64,000 nucleotides of DNA from Litoribrevibacter albus (lineage in GTDB: Bacteria > Pseudomonadota > Gammaproteobacteria > Pseudomonadales > Litoribrevibacteraceae). A model generated the notes under the pieces. The model did no database searches, was not told the DNA's origin, and was given only the letters and a program-made list of their open reading frames with translations. Within the stretch, counting starts at the first letter, position 1; each line of letters begins with the position of its first letter. Of this stretch, positions 16,473 through 25,416 are shown one piece after another. The stretch is from positions 62,001 to 126,000 of the forward strand of contig NZ_BSNM01000002.1 of NCBI RefSeq assembly GCF_030159995.1, in the 5' to 3' direction. The position numbers and the translations under genes were made by a program.

Positions 16473-16769
16473 TTGCTATCTATCATCTTTCATCGTGATG
16501 TTAGGGATGACATCAAAAGCTCCTACCAATGGTATGAGCGTCAAGCCGAAGGCTTAGGTGAAGACTTCCTGAAAGAGCTGGAGGCTTCATTCAAACATAT
16601 TGCTGAAACTCCAGAACTTTATTCTGTGATGAAGCTACCTATTCGTCGTTGTGTCCTGCAACAGTTTCCCTTTTCAGTGCTATACCGCATTCGTACCGAT
16701 GTAATTTATGTTGTAGCAGTGATGCATAATCGACGAAAGCCTTCCTATTGGCACAAACGATTATTGTAA
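16473..16769 (+). CDS. RelE/ParE-family toxin
   Basis: A 98-residue plasmid-stabilisation-type toxin. The family core is complete: IIFHRDVRDDIKSSYQWYERQAEGLGEDFLKELEASF, a middle TPELYSVM, VLQQFPFSVLYRIRTDVIYVVAVMHNRRKPSYW at the C-terminus. Such proteins either cut mRNA at the ribosome (RelE) or poison gyrase (ParE); the sequence does not decide. The start is TTG at 16473; there is no ATG that would keep the first strand. The partner antitoxin is directly upstream. Comparison with the broken toxin at 1970 shows the part lost there. Confidence 0.85.
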   Translation: MLSIIFHRDVRDDIKSSYQWYERQAEGLGEDFLKELEASFKHIAETPELYSVMKLPIRRCVLQQFPFSVLYRIRTDVIYVVAVMHNRRKPSYWHKRLL

Positions 16770-16835
16770 TAAAACCCCATCACTTTTTGTCGTTTCTTTA
16801 CTGGTTTTTACCACTGAAATATTTTGTTCACATTA

Positions 16836-16890
16836 TCTGTGTATAACCTGTTGAATAAGCTATGCGGAAGTCATTCAAACGCCCGTTTTA
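16836..16890. repeat. Dispersed 55-bp intergenic repeat with DnaA-box-like core, copy 1
   Basis: 51 of 55 bases match 25417-25471. It begins TCTGTGTATAACCTGTTGAA; TGTGTATAA is the reverse complement of the DnaA-box variant TTATACACA. The 3' part is inside a hairpin: AAGTCAT (16869-16875) and ATGACTT close around GCCC/GGGC. Confidence 0.8.
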
Positions 16891-17023
16891 AAAGGGCTGT
16901 ATGACTTCGTGCTTTTTATGACCAGAGTAAGTTATGACCAGAGCAAAATGTGATCACTTCAATGGTTATCAATACGCACAGTGACTTGTACTGATGGCGA
17001 TCAAACGAGATATTCCACATTGT

Positions 17024-17039
17024 CTTAAGGCAATCTTAA
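17024..17039 (+). promoter_or_regulatory. CTTAA-N6-CTTAA response-regulator box before the two-component genes
   Basis: CTTAAGGCAATCTTAA has two half-sites with an 11-bp period, the layout bound by PmrA/QseB-type regulators. A TATAGT candidate -10 follows at 17050-17055, so the box overlaps the -35 position. The same layout occurs at 19099-19114. Confidence 0.6.
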
Positions 17040-17116
17040 GATCCTTTGTTATAGTCTTCTAAGTCCCCATGATGTAAGCCATTTTTTAGGATATAGACCG
17101 TAAGCGGTTATTTTTT

Positions 17117-17785
17117 ATGAAAATACTGATTGTCGAAGATGATGTAGCGTTGGCAACGTCGATTGCAGAGTTTCTGGAACTGCAAGATGCCGAGTGTGAT
17201 TTTGCCTATAACGGGCTAGCGGGTGTTGAGCTGGCGACGCAAGAGTCCTTCGATGTGATTATTCTGGATTTGATGCTGCCCAAGCTGGATGGCATGGATG
17301 TCTGCCAGGAGCTGCGCCGACAAGGTAATAGCACGCCGATCTTAATGTTAACGGCGATGGGGACGACGGAAGATCAGTTATCGGGGTTTCGTACTGGTGT
17401 TGATGATTATGTGGTGAAGCCGTGTCCGATGCCTTTGTTATGGGCGAGACTCAATGCCCTGTATCGACGTTCTTTAAATCAACAGGCGTTGCATACATTA
17501 GGGCCGTTGACGGTGGATATTGAATCCCGCCGACTGCAGCGTGATGGTGTAGACATTACGCTAACGCCTACCGAGTGGAAAATCCTGGAAATCCTGTTGC
17601 GACACAGCCCGAAGGTTGTCTCTCGTTCTGACATCGAACAGTGGGTGTGGCCGGACGAAGAACCGGATAAAGGTCGTTTGAATGTGCATTTACATGCGTT
17701 GAGAAAAGCGGTGGATAAGCCCTTTGAATTTCCGTTAATTAAAACCGTCACCGGTTTAGGGTTGAGCATCAGTGCAGAATCATAA
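17117..17785 (+). CDS. OmpR/QseB-type response regulator
   Basis: A 222-residue response regulator. The receiver domain (1-115) has the acidic pocket E7-D8-D9 and the phosphorylated Asp51 in ILDLMLPKLDG; the C-terminal winged helix (about 130-220) shows LTPTEWKILEILLRHSPKVVSR and the RLNVHLHALRKAV recognition region. The usual K-P of the receiver is present in VVKPCPMP. The sensor kinase gene overlaps its end by 14 bases. A CTTAA-N6-CTTAA box lies upstream here and again upstream of the RND genes, which suggests that it activates itself and the efflux operon. Confidence 0.92.
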   Translation: MKILIVEDDVALATSIAEFLELQDAECDFAYNGLAGVELATQESFDVIILDLMLPKLDGMDVCQELRRQGNSTPILMLTAMGTTEDQLSGFRTGVDDYVVKPCPMPLLWARLNALYRRSLNQQALHTLGPLTVDIESRRLQRDGVDITLTPTEWKILEILLRHSPKVVSRSDIEQWVWPDEEPDKGRLNVHLHALRKAVDKPFEFPLIKTVTGLGLSISAES

Positions 17786-19070
17786 TCCAATATCACCACC
17801 AAACAAGTCAGCTCCTAAAACCTTATCGCAGCAATTGCGTTGGCAGGTGATTTGGGCGGCCATTGCGTTCTCCATCGCGGTCATTGTTTCGATCTTTTAT
17901 ATCAACTGGCGTTCGTTGGAATTTGCCGCCAACGAGATGTTCGTCTTGGATGCAAAAAACATCTTTCGGAATTATTTTGAAACGCAGGCAGAGCCTGGGC
18001 GTGATAAGACAACGGCCCCGAGCAGTGACATCTATGATGTGTATTTAAGTTTGGACGACATGCCGGAAGAGGTCAGACGTGTTTTCCCGAAAAAGGTCGA
18101 ACCGTTCGAAATTTATGAAGGGCAAGTAGAGACGCCCGAGGGAGATGGGGATTACTTATCCTTCTATCGTTACGATGAGCAAGGTCACACTATTTACTTG
18201 CTGTGGCAGAACGATGCAACACAGACCGAAGGCGTGTTTTATGGCGTGATCTGGACGTTGGTGATTAACTCCGCCTGGTTATTACTGCTGATTTTTATCG
18301 GGTTGTTTTTGTTTGTGTTCTGGTTGTTGAAACGAGCGAATGAGCCGATGGTGTTATTGAGTGCCTGGGCTGAGCGCTTAAAACACGATGATCAATTAAA
18401 TCAGCAGACTTTTCCGATTGCCGAGTTGAACGACTTGGCGAAACAACTTAAATCCGGGGTAGATCGGATTACCGAATACAACCTCAGAGAGCAGCAGTTT
18501 CTTAAACATGCCAGCCATGAATTACGCACCCCGTTAGCGACCATTCAAGCGTGCCTCGATACCTTGGATTTCAAATTGAGTGGTGCTGAACAAGCCACCG
18601 TTCAGCGCGCGTTAAAAGCCAGCTCCGATATGAGCCGCCTATCTTCGACTTTGTTGTGGCTGGCGCGTGAATCGGAGAAACCCATCGAAAAAAGCCCGGT
18701 GAACTTGCAGGCGTTCTGTGAAAAACAGATTTCGGATCATCAGTATTTAATTGCCAATCGTGCGGTGACCATCGAGCCGTTTATTGAAGACGCCACCATC
18801 AATATTGAAGAAGATCTATTGGTCATTGTCTTCGCTAATCTGCTCAGAAATGCCTGCCAATTTACCATGGAAGGGGCGATTCGAATTCACCTTAACCAGG
18901 ACGGTTTCAGTATCGAAAACCCCATTGATGTGGACGCGGATCATCGTTCTTCGGAGTTCCAAAGCTTCGGGTTAGGGCTGCAATTGGTTGAGCGTATTTG
19001 CCAGAAGCTTGATTGGAAGTTTCATTTTCAACAGCAGGTCGATGGTGTTGAAGTTTTAGTGTTCTGGTAG
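17772..19070 (+). CDS. Membrane sensor histidine kinase
   Basis: A 432-residue kinase starting at a GTG within the regulator gene. TM1 (about 21-43), a periplasmic loop of about 110 residues, TM2 (about 155-178), then a HAMP-like linker, the HisKA domain with phospho-acceptor His in FLKHASHELRTPLATIQA near 240, and a short HATPase domain with an N-box FANLLRNACQ near 355 and a G-box FGLGLQLVERI near 410. It is paired with the OmpR-type regulator before it and an RND efflux operon after it. The periplasmic loop, rich in Asp and Glu, probably senses a cation, envelope stress or a small molecule; this is inferred. Confidence 0.9.
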   Translation: MQNHNPISPPNKSAPKTLSQQLRWQVIWAAIAFSIAVIVSIFYINWRSLEFAANEMFVLDAKNIFRNYFETQAEPGRDKTTAPSSDIYDVYLSLDDMPEEVRRVFPKKVEPFEIYEGQVETPEGDGDYLSFYRYDEQGHTIYLLWQNDATQTEGVFYGVIWTLVINSAWLLLLIFIGLFLFVFWLLKRANEPMVLLSAWAERLKHDDQLNQQTFPIAELNDLAKQLKSGVDRITEYNLREQQFLKHASHELRTPLATIQACLDTLDFKLSGAEQATVQRALKASSDMSRLSSTLLWLARESEKPIEKSPVNLQAFCEKQISDHQYLIANRAVTIEPFIEDATINIEEDLLVIVFANLLRNACQFTMEGAIRIHLNQDGFSIENPIDVDADHRSSEFQSFGLGLQLVERICQKLDWKFHFQQQVDGVEVLVFW

Positions 19071-19098
19071 GCACTTCTTTTGGCAGCGCCTCTCATAC

Positions 19099-19114
19099 CT
19101 TAAGCCTTTCTTAA
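19099..19114 (+). promoter_or_regulatory. CTTAA-N6-CTTAA box before the RND efflux operon
   Basis: CTTAAGCCTTTCTTAA repeats the half-site and 11-bp period seen at 17024-17039. A TACAGT at 19127-19132 could be the -10. It supports direct control of the pump by the upstream two-component system. Confidence 0.55.
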
Positions 19115-19130
19115 TCCCCTCTTAGTTACA

Positions 19131-19163
19131 GTGTTCGCTTGAATGATTAACTCAGGCGAACAC
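19131..19163. promoter_or_regulatory. Inverted repeat just before the adaptor start codon
   Basis: GTGTTCGCTTGA and TCAGGCGAACAC (one mismatch, 9-base spacer) end four bases before the ATG at 19168, where a ribosome site is expected and no clear one is seen. It may be an operator or an RNA hairpin that limits translation. Confidence 0.45.
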
Positions 19164-19167
19164 GGTT

Positions 19168-20421
19168 ATGCGACAGTTTCTTCTTCGCGGTTTTTATTTA
19201 CTGCTGGCTATTGGTTTTTTGTTTTTGGCGTTGATCGTCATTGATGAGCCGGTGGCGACGTCTTCAGATACGTCTCAATCTAAACCTCTGCCACCCTTGG
19301 TGAGCTATATCGAGGTGAAGCCCGATCATCACGCCAGCCAAATTGCATTGTACGGTGAGTTGGAACCTCGTTGGGATGTCACCATCAAGGCGCAAGTGAC
19401 CGGTGAGGTAAAAACTATTGCGCCGGTATTTGAAGCGGGAACTTTGATCTCTCAAGGTGCTGTTTTGGTGGACATTGATGACACCCGTTATCAGGCGGAG
19501 CTAAGCAATGCAGAATTAAATCTGTCTCAGGCCGAATTGGCGTTGTGGCAGGCCAAAGAGAAAACCGAGCTGGCTAGGAAGGATTGGGCGCGCTCCGGCT
19601 TTCAAAAGAAGCCCAGTGACTTGGTGTTGTTCCTGCCTCAATTATCACTCTCTAAACATAATGTAAAAGTGGCTGAACGACTCTTGTCGTCGGCGCAACG
19701 TAATCTCTCTTACACCCAAGTGAAAGCGCCTTTTTCTGGCGTGATTACTGAGCGCTATGTGGGCTTGGGGCAGTTGGTGTTTGAAGGAGATCCGATTGTG
19801 CGAGTGATGGATCATCAACACCTGTTATTGAAAGTCTCCCTGAATGAAGAGCAATGGATGAATCTTGCGGAGGACTGGCAAGAAAAGCCGGTGCCCTTGT
19901 TCAGTACTCACGACCAGTTATTAGGGTATGGCAAGGCGGTGCGAGGCGGGCACCGAGTGGATCAGGAAACTCGACAATACCCGCTCTATTTGGAAGTGAC
20001 GGCGCAAACGATACAAGCGAGTGAGCGAGGTTTTTCACATGAGCTCTCTCAAGAGCTTTCTAAAGAGCAAATGCAGGAGAAAGTGAAAGAACTGGGGCTG
20101 ATTCCTGGGAAGTTTGTTCGAGCCAAGTTACCGGGCAAAGCCAAACCTGACAGTTTGCGACTTCCTCAAGGTGCAGTGACGCGGGAAGGGCTGGTCTGGA
20201 TCATCACGCCTGACAATACTTTGCGTTCTTATACGCCGACGGATGTGTTGTTCGACGGTGATCACGTCATTGTTTCTCCTCCGACGGGCTTGGATGGGCT
20301 GGATAACAGTATGCATAACGGTATCGTACGTGTCGCTACCACGCCGTTGGCCTTCTATCTTTCCGGCTTGGCGGTTCAGCCCGTGGCGGATGACTTGCCG
20401 GTCGCTCAGGTGGGGAATTAA
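19168..20421 (+). CDS. RND efflux periplasmic adaptor subunit
   Basis: A 417-residue membrane-fusion protein. The N-terminus (about 1-25) is a signal anchor. Then come the split lipoyl/barrel-sandwich parts (VTIKAQVTGEVKTIAPVFEAGTLISQGAVLVDIDDTRY near 72-110 and TQVKAPFSGVITERYVGLGQLVFEGDPIVRV near 185-215) around an alpha-hairpin, followed by a beta-barrel domain and a membrane-proximal domain with LPQGAVTREGLVWII near 325. It links the permease encoded two bases downstream to an outer-membrane channel not encoded here. Substrate is unknown. There is no clear Shine-Dalgarno; an inverted repeat covers that position. Confidence 0.92.
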   Translation: MRQFLLRGFYLLLAIGFLFLALIVIDEPVATSSDTSQSKPLPPLVSYIEVKPDHHASQIALYGELEPRWDVTIKAQVTGEVKTIAPVFEAGTLISQGAVLVDIDDTRYQAELSNAELNLSQAELALWQAKEKTELARKDWARSGFQKKPSDLVLFLPQLSLSKHNVKVAERLLSSAQRNLSYTQVKAPFSGVITERYVGLGQLVFEGDPIVRVMDHQHLLLKVSLNEEQWMNLAEDWQEKPVPLFSTHDQLLGYGKAVRGGHRVDQETRQYPLYLEVTAQTIQASERGFSHELSQELSKEQMQEKVKELGLIPGKFVRAKLPGKAKPDSLRLPQGAVTREGLVWIITPDNTLRSYTPTDVLFDGDHVIVSPPTGLDGLDNSMHNGIVRVATTPLAFYLSGLAVQPVADDLPVAQVGN

Positions 20422-20423
20422 TC

Positions 20424-23400
20424 ATGCACGCATTAACCAGTTGGTTTATTCGCAACCCGGTCGCCGCCAATCTGATGATGTTATTGATCGTGATTGCCGG
20501 TTGGCTGACGGTTTCTTCTATCCGAGTGGAAGGTTTTCCCAAGTTGCCGGCGGATACCTTAATCGTCAGAACAGATTTCCCGAGCGCGCATGTGAATCAG
20601 GTGGACCAACAGGTCACTCGGAAAATTGAAAAAGCCTTCGAAGGGGTTGCCGGGATCAAACGGGTAACGGCATTTTCCAGTGAAGGGGTGTCCGAAGTAC
20701 AGGTGATGAAGCAGGAAGGCTATTCTCTACAGCGCTTGTCGGAAGATCTTCGCACTCGATTGGATGCCATTGATGGTTTGCCTTCCGCCGCCGAAAAGCC
20801 GGTGGTAACGCGTAATGACTTTGACCTGGCTGCGATGATCGTTCAACTCTACGGCGATGTTGATACGACAACGTTACAGACGGTGGCAACCGATGTGCGA
20901 GAAACCTTATTGGCCTTGCCCGAAGTCTCTAAGATCAACACCTGGGGCAAACGACCACCTGAGATCCGGGTGGAATTGAAGCCTGAAAAGTTACTGGCCT
21001 ATCAGCTGAGTGCCGACGATGTGGTGCGGCAAATCCGTCAGTCTTCGTTGTCCTTTCAAGCCGGGATTTTGAAAACCCGCGACGGCAATATCTCCTTGCG
21101 TGCAGACCATGAACGCTTACGTCGTTTGGATTTCGAGCAAGTGCATATCAAGTCGTTAAGCAATGGTCAGGAACTCACCTTGAAAGACATCGCCGAGGTG
21201 GTGGATGACTACGAAGACGATCAGTCGGTGGTGCGGTTTGATGGCGTGCCTGGGATCGGTATGGAAATTCTGATTGGTCGAAAAGAGAATCTTCTGGACA
21301 TTGCCGAGGCGGTGAAAGCCTCTCTGGCAGCACAACGAAAGCTGTTGCCCGAAGGTGTGTTCATTGATTCATGGGCCGACAGCAGCGGTTACATCTCTGA
21401 ACGACTGACACTGTTGAAAGACAATGCCATTCAAGGCTTGTTGCTGGTGTTTGTGTTGCTGGCGTTGTTCCTCAATATCAAGCTGGCCTTTTGGGTGGCG
21501 ATGGGGATTCCCATCTCTATCGCCGGTGCCCTCGCAGTGATGGGTTCAGATTGGGTGGGTTTTTCACTCAATGACATCACTACTTTTGGCTTGATCATCG
21601 CACTGGGGATTCTGGTGGATGATGCTGTGGTGGTGGGGGAAAGTGTCTTTGAGACTCGAACCGATAATCACAAATCCAATGATCGAGACCCTATAAATAC
21701 TGACCCGATAACAGGGACGGAGGCGGGTGTGAAAAAAGTCGCCACCGCAACCATCTATGGCGTGCTGACTACCGTTGCAGCCTTTTTCCCGATGTTGTTG
21801 ATCGACAATGCCATGGGCAAGATTCTGGCGAGCTTTGCAGGTGTGGTGATCCTGACGCTGCTGTTCTCTTTGTTTGAGAGCAAGTTCATTTTGCCTGCTC
21901 ATTTAGCGGCGATTTCCATCGAGCCCAAACCTCATTCTTCAATGTTGGGCCGCATTTTTAGCTTCGGAAGAAAGATTCAGGGGGGGGCTCAAGCCAGTTT
22001 GGATTGGGTGAAGTTGCGTTGTTATCAGCCCTTATTACTTTGGACGTTGGAACAGCGTTATGCCGTCTTAATTGTCTTTTTCTCCATGGCGGTATTGGGG
22101 CTGGGCCTGATCGCCAACGGCAGCATTCGAACTGTCTTCTTCCCGGATATTCCTGGTCAACTCGTTACTGTTCAGATGGAAATGGATCCGCGTTCTCCTC
22201 ATCGTTTAACGGTGTCGAATGCCAATACCATCGAGCAGGCTGTAAATCAGCTTAATCATCAATGGCAGCAACATTATGACTTAGACCAGTTACCCATTAA
22301 GCACGTGCTGACTGTGGTGGCGGGGGCTTCTTCGGTAGAGCTTTATGCCGAGTTAACCAAACCGCAAGATCGGCCTGAATTACCCGCGCAAGAGATTGTC
22401 TCCCAATGGCGACAAACCGTAGGTCAATTGGAAGGCGCCACAGAGCTCAGTTTCAATGCGTCCGAAGAAACCGGAGGTGGCTTTGCGTTACAAGTGTTCA
22501 GCAAGAATGACCAAGTGCTGCGGGAAGTCAGTGAGTTATTGATCGAGCATATCCGCGCCACCGACGGTGCGAGTAATGTCCGTCAGGACTTAAAGCCCGG
22601 TCAGCCGGAATTACGTTTTCGCCTAAAACCGGAGGCGCGCTATTTGGGTTTCACCGATGAATCCTTAGCGGTGCAGATTGGTGGGCGTTTTGGTGGCATT
22701 GAAGCGCAACGTGTTCAGCGTGGTTCCGACGAAGTGAAGGTGATGGTGGAAGATGGCAAGAGTGCTCGGGATTCCCTGGCGGACTTGTTTGATCTTCGGG
22801 TGATGAACGATCAGGGTCGATGGTTTCCGATTTCCACGGTGGCTCAGATTGAATCCTCCTACGTGACTGACTATGTGGCACGTCGAGATGGCAAACGGGT
22901 GAACACTATCTCGGCCTCTTTGGATAAATCGCATCTTTCCCCCTCGGAACTGGGAGCAGAGATCTTCGATGGTCTGGTGCCAAAACTGGCCGATCAATAC
23001 CCGGAGGTGGAGATCAAACAGGCGGGTGAACTGGAAGAAATCTTCACCATCAAAGGCAACCTGATTAAGGCGCTGTTGTTCACCTGTGTGCTGATTTATG
23101 TGCTCTTGGCGGTGCCGTTGAAGTCCTACGTTCAGCCGTTCGTGATTATGTCGGTGATTCCCTTCGGTTTTGTCGGCGCCGCCATCGGGCATCTGATTAT
23201 GGATGTGCCATTAAGCCTGTTGTCCTTCTTTGGGATGTTGGCGTTGGCGGGCGTGGTGGTGAACGATTCGCTGGTGATGCTATCACGTTATAACCAAGGC
23301 CGAACGGAAGGTCTTACCTTCCAAGACGCCCTGATGGATGCCGGAATCGGACGCTTTAAAGCCATCTTTCTAACCACAACCACCACGGTGGCGGGGTTAA

Positions 23401-23609
23401 CGCCTCTGATGCTGGAAACTTCCGAACAGGCGCAATATCTGATTCCCGCCGCGATTTCGTTGGCGTTCGGTGAGATCTTTGCCACCGCCATCACCTTATT
23501 GTTGATTCCTATTTTGATTGCCATTGGCCATGACATGAAACGGTTAGGCACGGGTTCAAAGACAGAAAAAATCCCACAACTTAATTCACTAGAAGGAGAT
23601 ACTTTATGA
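20424..23609 (+). CDS. RND efflux permease subunit
   Basis: A 1061-residue inner-membrane pump of the AcrB/MMPL-type RND superfamily. TM1 is LMMLLIVIAGWLTV at 17-30; two large periplasmic loops follow TM1 and TM7; the TM2-TM6 block includes PISIAGALAVMG and the proton-relay GILVDDAVVVGES near 405, and the second half shows VIPFGFVGAAIGHLIMDVPLSLLSFFGMLALAGVVVNDSLVML near 910. Proton-driven export of a drug, lipid or metal is expected; HME-type metal signatures are not obvious. It starts two bases after the adaptor stop and overlaps the next gene by ATGA. Confidence 0.93.
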   Translation: MHALTSWFIRNPVAANLMMLLIVIAGWLTVSSIRVEGFPKLPADTLIVRTDFPSAHVNQVDQQVTRKIEKAFEGVAGIKRVTAFSSEGVSEVQVMKQEGYSLQRLSEDLRTRLDAIDGLPSAAEKPVVTRNDFDLAAMIVQLYGDVDTTTLQTVATDVRETLLALPEVSKINTWGKRPPEIRVELKPEKLLAYQLSADDVVRQIRQSSLSFQAGILKTRDGNISLRADHERLRRLDFEQVHIKSLSNGQELTLKDIAEVVDDYEDDQSVVRFDGVPGIGMEILIGRKENLLDIAEAVKASLAAQRKLLPEGVFIDSWADSSGYISERLTLLKDNAIQGLLLVFVLLALFLNIKLAFWVAMGIPISIAGALAVMGSDWVGFSLNDITTFGLIIALGILVDDAVVVGESVFETRTDNHKSNDRDPINTDPITGTEAGVKKVATATIYGVLTTVAAFFPMLLIDNAMGKILASFAGVVILTLLFSLFESKFILPAHLAAISIEPKPHSSMLGRIFSFGRKIQGGAQASLDWVKLRCYQPLLLWTLEQRYAVLIVFFSMAVLGLGLIANGSIRTVFFPDIPGQLVTVQMEMDPRSPHRLTVSNANTIEQAVNQLNHQWQQHYDLDQLPIKHVLTVVAGASSVELYAELTKPQDRPELPAQEIVSQWRQTVGQLEGATELSFNASEETGGGFALQVFSKNDQVLREVSELLIEHIRATDGASNVRQDLKPGQPELRFRLKPEARYLGFTDESLAVQIGGRFGGIEAQRVQRGSDEVKVMVEDGKSARDSLADLFDLRVMNDQGRWFPISTVAQIESSYVTDYVARRDGKRVNTISASLDKSHLSPSELGAEIFDGLVPKLADQYPEVEIKQAGELEEIFTIKGNLIKALLFTCVLIYVLLAVPLKSYVQPFVIMSVIPFGFVGAAIGHLIMDVPLSLLSFFGMLALAGVVVNDSLVMLSRYNQGRTEGLTFQDALMDAGIGRFKAIFLTTTTTVAGLTPLMLETSEQAQYLIPAAISLAFGEIFATAITLLLIPILIAIGHDMKRLGTGSKTEKIPQLNSLEGDTL

Positions 23610-24475
23610 GATTTAATTGGGCTAAAAAGTTAATACAAGGCATTCGATATCTGTTTTTAATAGTCGCTACTTTGGCAGGGGTTTTGGGAGGTACTTTGTC
23701 TTGCGCGAACCCCGCATTCTCGAATGATTGGGTTTATTCCGTGACGATGGACGGCGAAGACATTGGGCAGATGAAAACAGTGATTAACGCATTACCTGCG
23801 GGCCAGCAGATCACGGAAACGTCGGAGCTGTTGATTCCTTCCATTTGGGGGGATACCGAGATCCACAGTTATAAACACGAGAGCTATGGGCAAAACGATA
23901 ATCGAGACGTTTCTGCACTAATTAAGGCAAGCTATTTAACCCTCTATAACGATTATTTGATGCTGGTGGACATCACTCCGGCACATCGCGGCCTGTTGAA
24001 ATATCACATGCAGTGGTTCGAGTTAAACCAGGATCAATCAGAACAAGTGAAAGCGTCGTGGAAGCAGTTATCGATCTCAGACACCATCTCGACTGCTGTT
24101 GATGGCTTGATCAGTGAGAGGATGCAGGCTCAAGTAACCACTCTGAAAACCACCGAAACCTACTCGACGTTTCTTGATCCTAACGACTTCGATATGACCC
24201 TAACGGCGTTTAATTTACGACTGCCGAAACTGCTGCCGGACGACCAAAAACGCTCCTTCCGACTGTTTGATCCAGAGAGCGATCATGAAGTGCCGTTCTA
24301 TCAAGTAACCGCACAATTGGCCTCTGCCAAACCGCTGCAACAGATTAATGTGGACTATGACGGCGGTGGCCGGTCGGTCTATCAATACGACGTCAGTGAA
24401 GAATCATCCCGGTTGGTGACCTTACATGATGAGAGTGGTGAGGAGAGCATTGTGTTGAAATTGAGGCATTTTTGA
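23606..24475 (+). CDS. Periplasmic protein of the RND operon, DUF3108/DUF6134-like
   Basis: A 289-residue protein coupled to the permease by an ATGA overlap, with AGAAGGAG upstream. The N-terminus holds a membrane segment (about 14-33) followed by CANPAFSNDWVYSVTMDGEDIGQMKT. The last part resembles the F-x-V-x-L-D-G-x-x-I-G opening of DUF3108/DUF6134 periplasmic beta-rich proteins; this is only a pattern match. A Cys-containing LSCAN could be a lipobox, although weak. Tight linkage suggests that it helps the pump, for example as a substrate-binding or envelope factor. Function is unknown. Confidence 0.65.
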   Translation: MRFNWAKKLIQGIRYLFLIVATLAGVLGGTLSCANPAFSNDWVYSVTMDGEDIGQMKTVINALPAGQQITETSELLIPSIWGDTEIHSYKHESYGQNDNRDVSALIKASYLTLYNDYLMLVDITPAHRGLLKYHMQWFELNQDQSEQVKASWKQLSISDTISTAVDGLISERMQAQVTTLKTTETYSTFLDPNDFDMTLTAFNLRLPKLLPDDQKRSFRLFDPESDHEVPFYQVTAQLASAKPLQQINVDYDGGGRSVYQYDVSEESSRLVTLHDESGEESIVLKLRHF

Positions 24476-24499
24476 TTGCCTAAGGTTAAATTCGTCATC

Positions 24500-24546
24500 T
24501 CTCCCGAACTGTCTAAACTTTAATCGAATGCAGTTTAATCGGGAGA
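24500..24546 (+). promoter_or_regulatory. Hairpin covering the ribosome site of the next gene
   Basis: TCTCCCGA (24500-24507) pairs with TCGGGAGA (24539-24546). The right arm contains the GGGAGA that serves as Shine-Dalgarno for the start at 24551/24554, so translation could be limited by this fold. Confidence 0.35.
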
Positions 24547-24553
24547 TCTGGTG

Positions 24554-25294
24554 ATGAAGGCAGGCATAAGAAAACTGTTAACTCTTTTGTGTTTATTGGG
24601 GATGTCTACGTTTAGCTTCGCTGAAACGCTAAAAGTGGTTTTATACGATGGTGGTTCGCCACCGCTGTTTTTTGAGAAAGGCGACAGTAATACCGGTATT
24701 TATGTGGATCTCTTGAATGCCATCGGTAAGCAATCCGGTATTCAGTTTCAGTTTGATTACTTGCCAACAAAACGGGCTATGGCGTTGTTTGAGCAAGGGC
24801 AAGTGCACGTTGAGCCGGGTATCAATCCGGTTTGGCGTTCAGGTTCTGCTGTACCTGGTGAGTTCACCATCGCCTTTGCCAAAGCCGAAGATGTGGTGAT
24901 TTTCAATGAAGGTAAGCTTAAATCGGTGTCTGGCCCACAAGACCTTAGTGGCATGAAAGTCGGGACTATCAAAGGCTTCTTTTATCCCGGTTACATGGAT
25001 GCCTTTGGATCTGGCAGTATTCATCGGCAGGACAGTTTGAACGAAGATAAGCTCATGTTGAAACTGGTCAATAATCGAATTGATACCGCCTTTATTCGTA
25101 AGGAAGCCGCTCAGTATCGAATCAAAACCGATGCAAGTTTGAAATCAATTCAGATTGGCAGTGTGATTGGTTCGGCCGATATTATGTTTCGGGTGCATCC
25201 TTCTAAAGCCGCTGTGATTCCAGCGATAAATGAAGCGATTACCGAGCTGAAAGCCAATGGCACGGTTGAGACCATCTATGCTCAATATCGTTGA
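24554..25294 (+). CDS. Periplasmic solute-binding protein, family 3
   Basis: A 246-residue extracellular solute-binding protein of family 3 (PF00497). A signal peptide (about 1-22, ending SFA) is followed by LKVVLYDGGSPPLFF, TGIYVDLLNAIGKQSGIQFQFDYLPTKRAMALFEQG and a C-terminal AVIPAINEAITELKANGTVETIYAQY, all typical of amino-acid-binding proteins. No ABC permease or ATPase is nearby, so it may serve as a sensor-like or orphan binding protein. Similar orphans are at 58010 and 59022. A GTG three bases upstream is an alternative start. A terminator follows at 25321. Confidence 0.85.
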   Translation: MKAGIRKLLTLLCLLGMSTFSFAETLKVVLYDGGSPPLFFEKGDSNTGIYVDLLNAIGKQSGIQFQFDYLPTKRAMALFEQGQVHVEPGINPVWRSGSAVPGEFTIAFAKAEDVVIFNEGKLKSVSGPQDLSGMKVGTIKGFFYPGYMDAFGSGSIHRQDSLNEDKLMLKLVNNRIDTAFIRKEAAQYRIKTDASLKSIQIGSVIGSADIMFRVHPSKAAVIPAINEAITELKANGTVETIYAQYR

Positions 25295-25320
25295 TCAAAT
25301 CCTTCACTATTAACCTCAAT

Positions 25321-25354
25321 AAAGCGGCCTGAGAACCAAACTTAGTGCCGCTTT
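25321..25354 (+). terminator. Probable terminator after the solute-binding protein gene
   Basis: AAAGCGGC (25321-25328) and GCCGCTTTT (25347-25355) form an 8-bp stem with an 18-base loop and a short T-run. Confidence 0.5.
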
Positions 25355-25416
25355 TCATCGAGCGATTTAACCTCTTTTGAGGAAAAATTGAGCTTCTGAA
25401 TAAGATGTTAACAATT

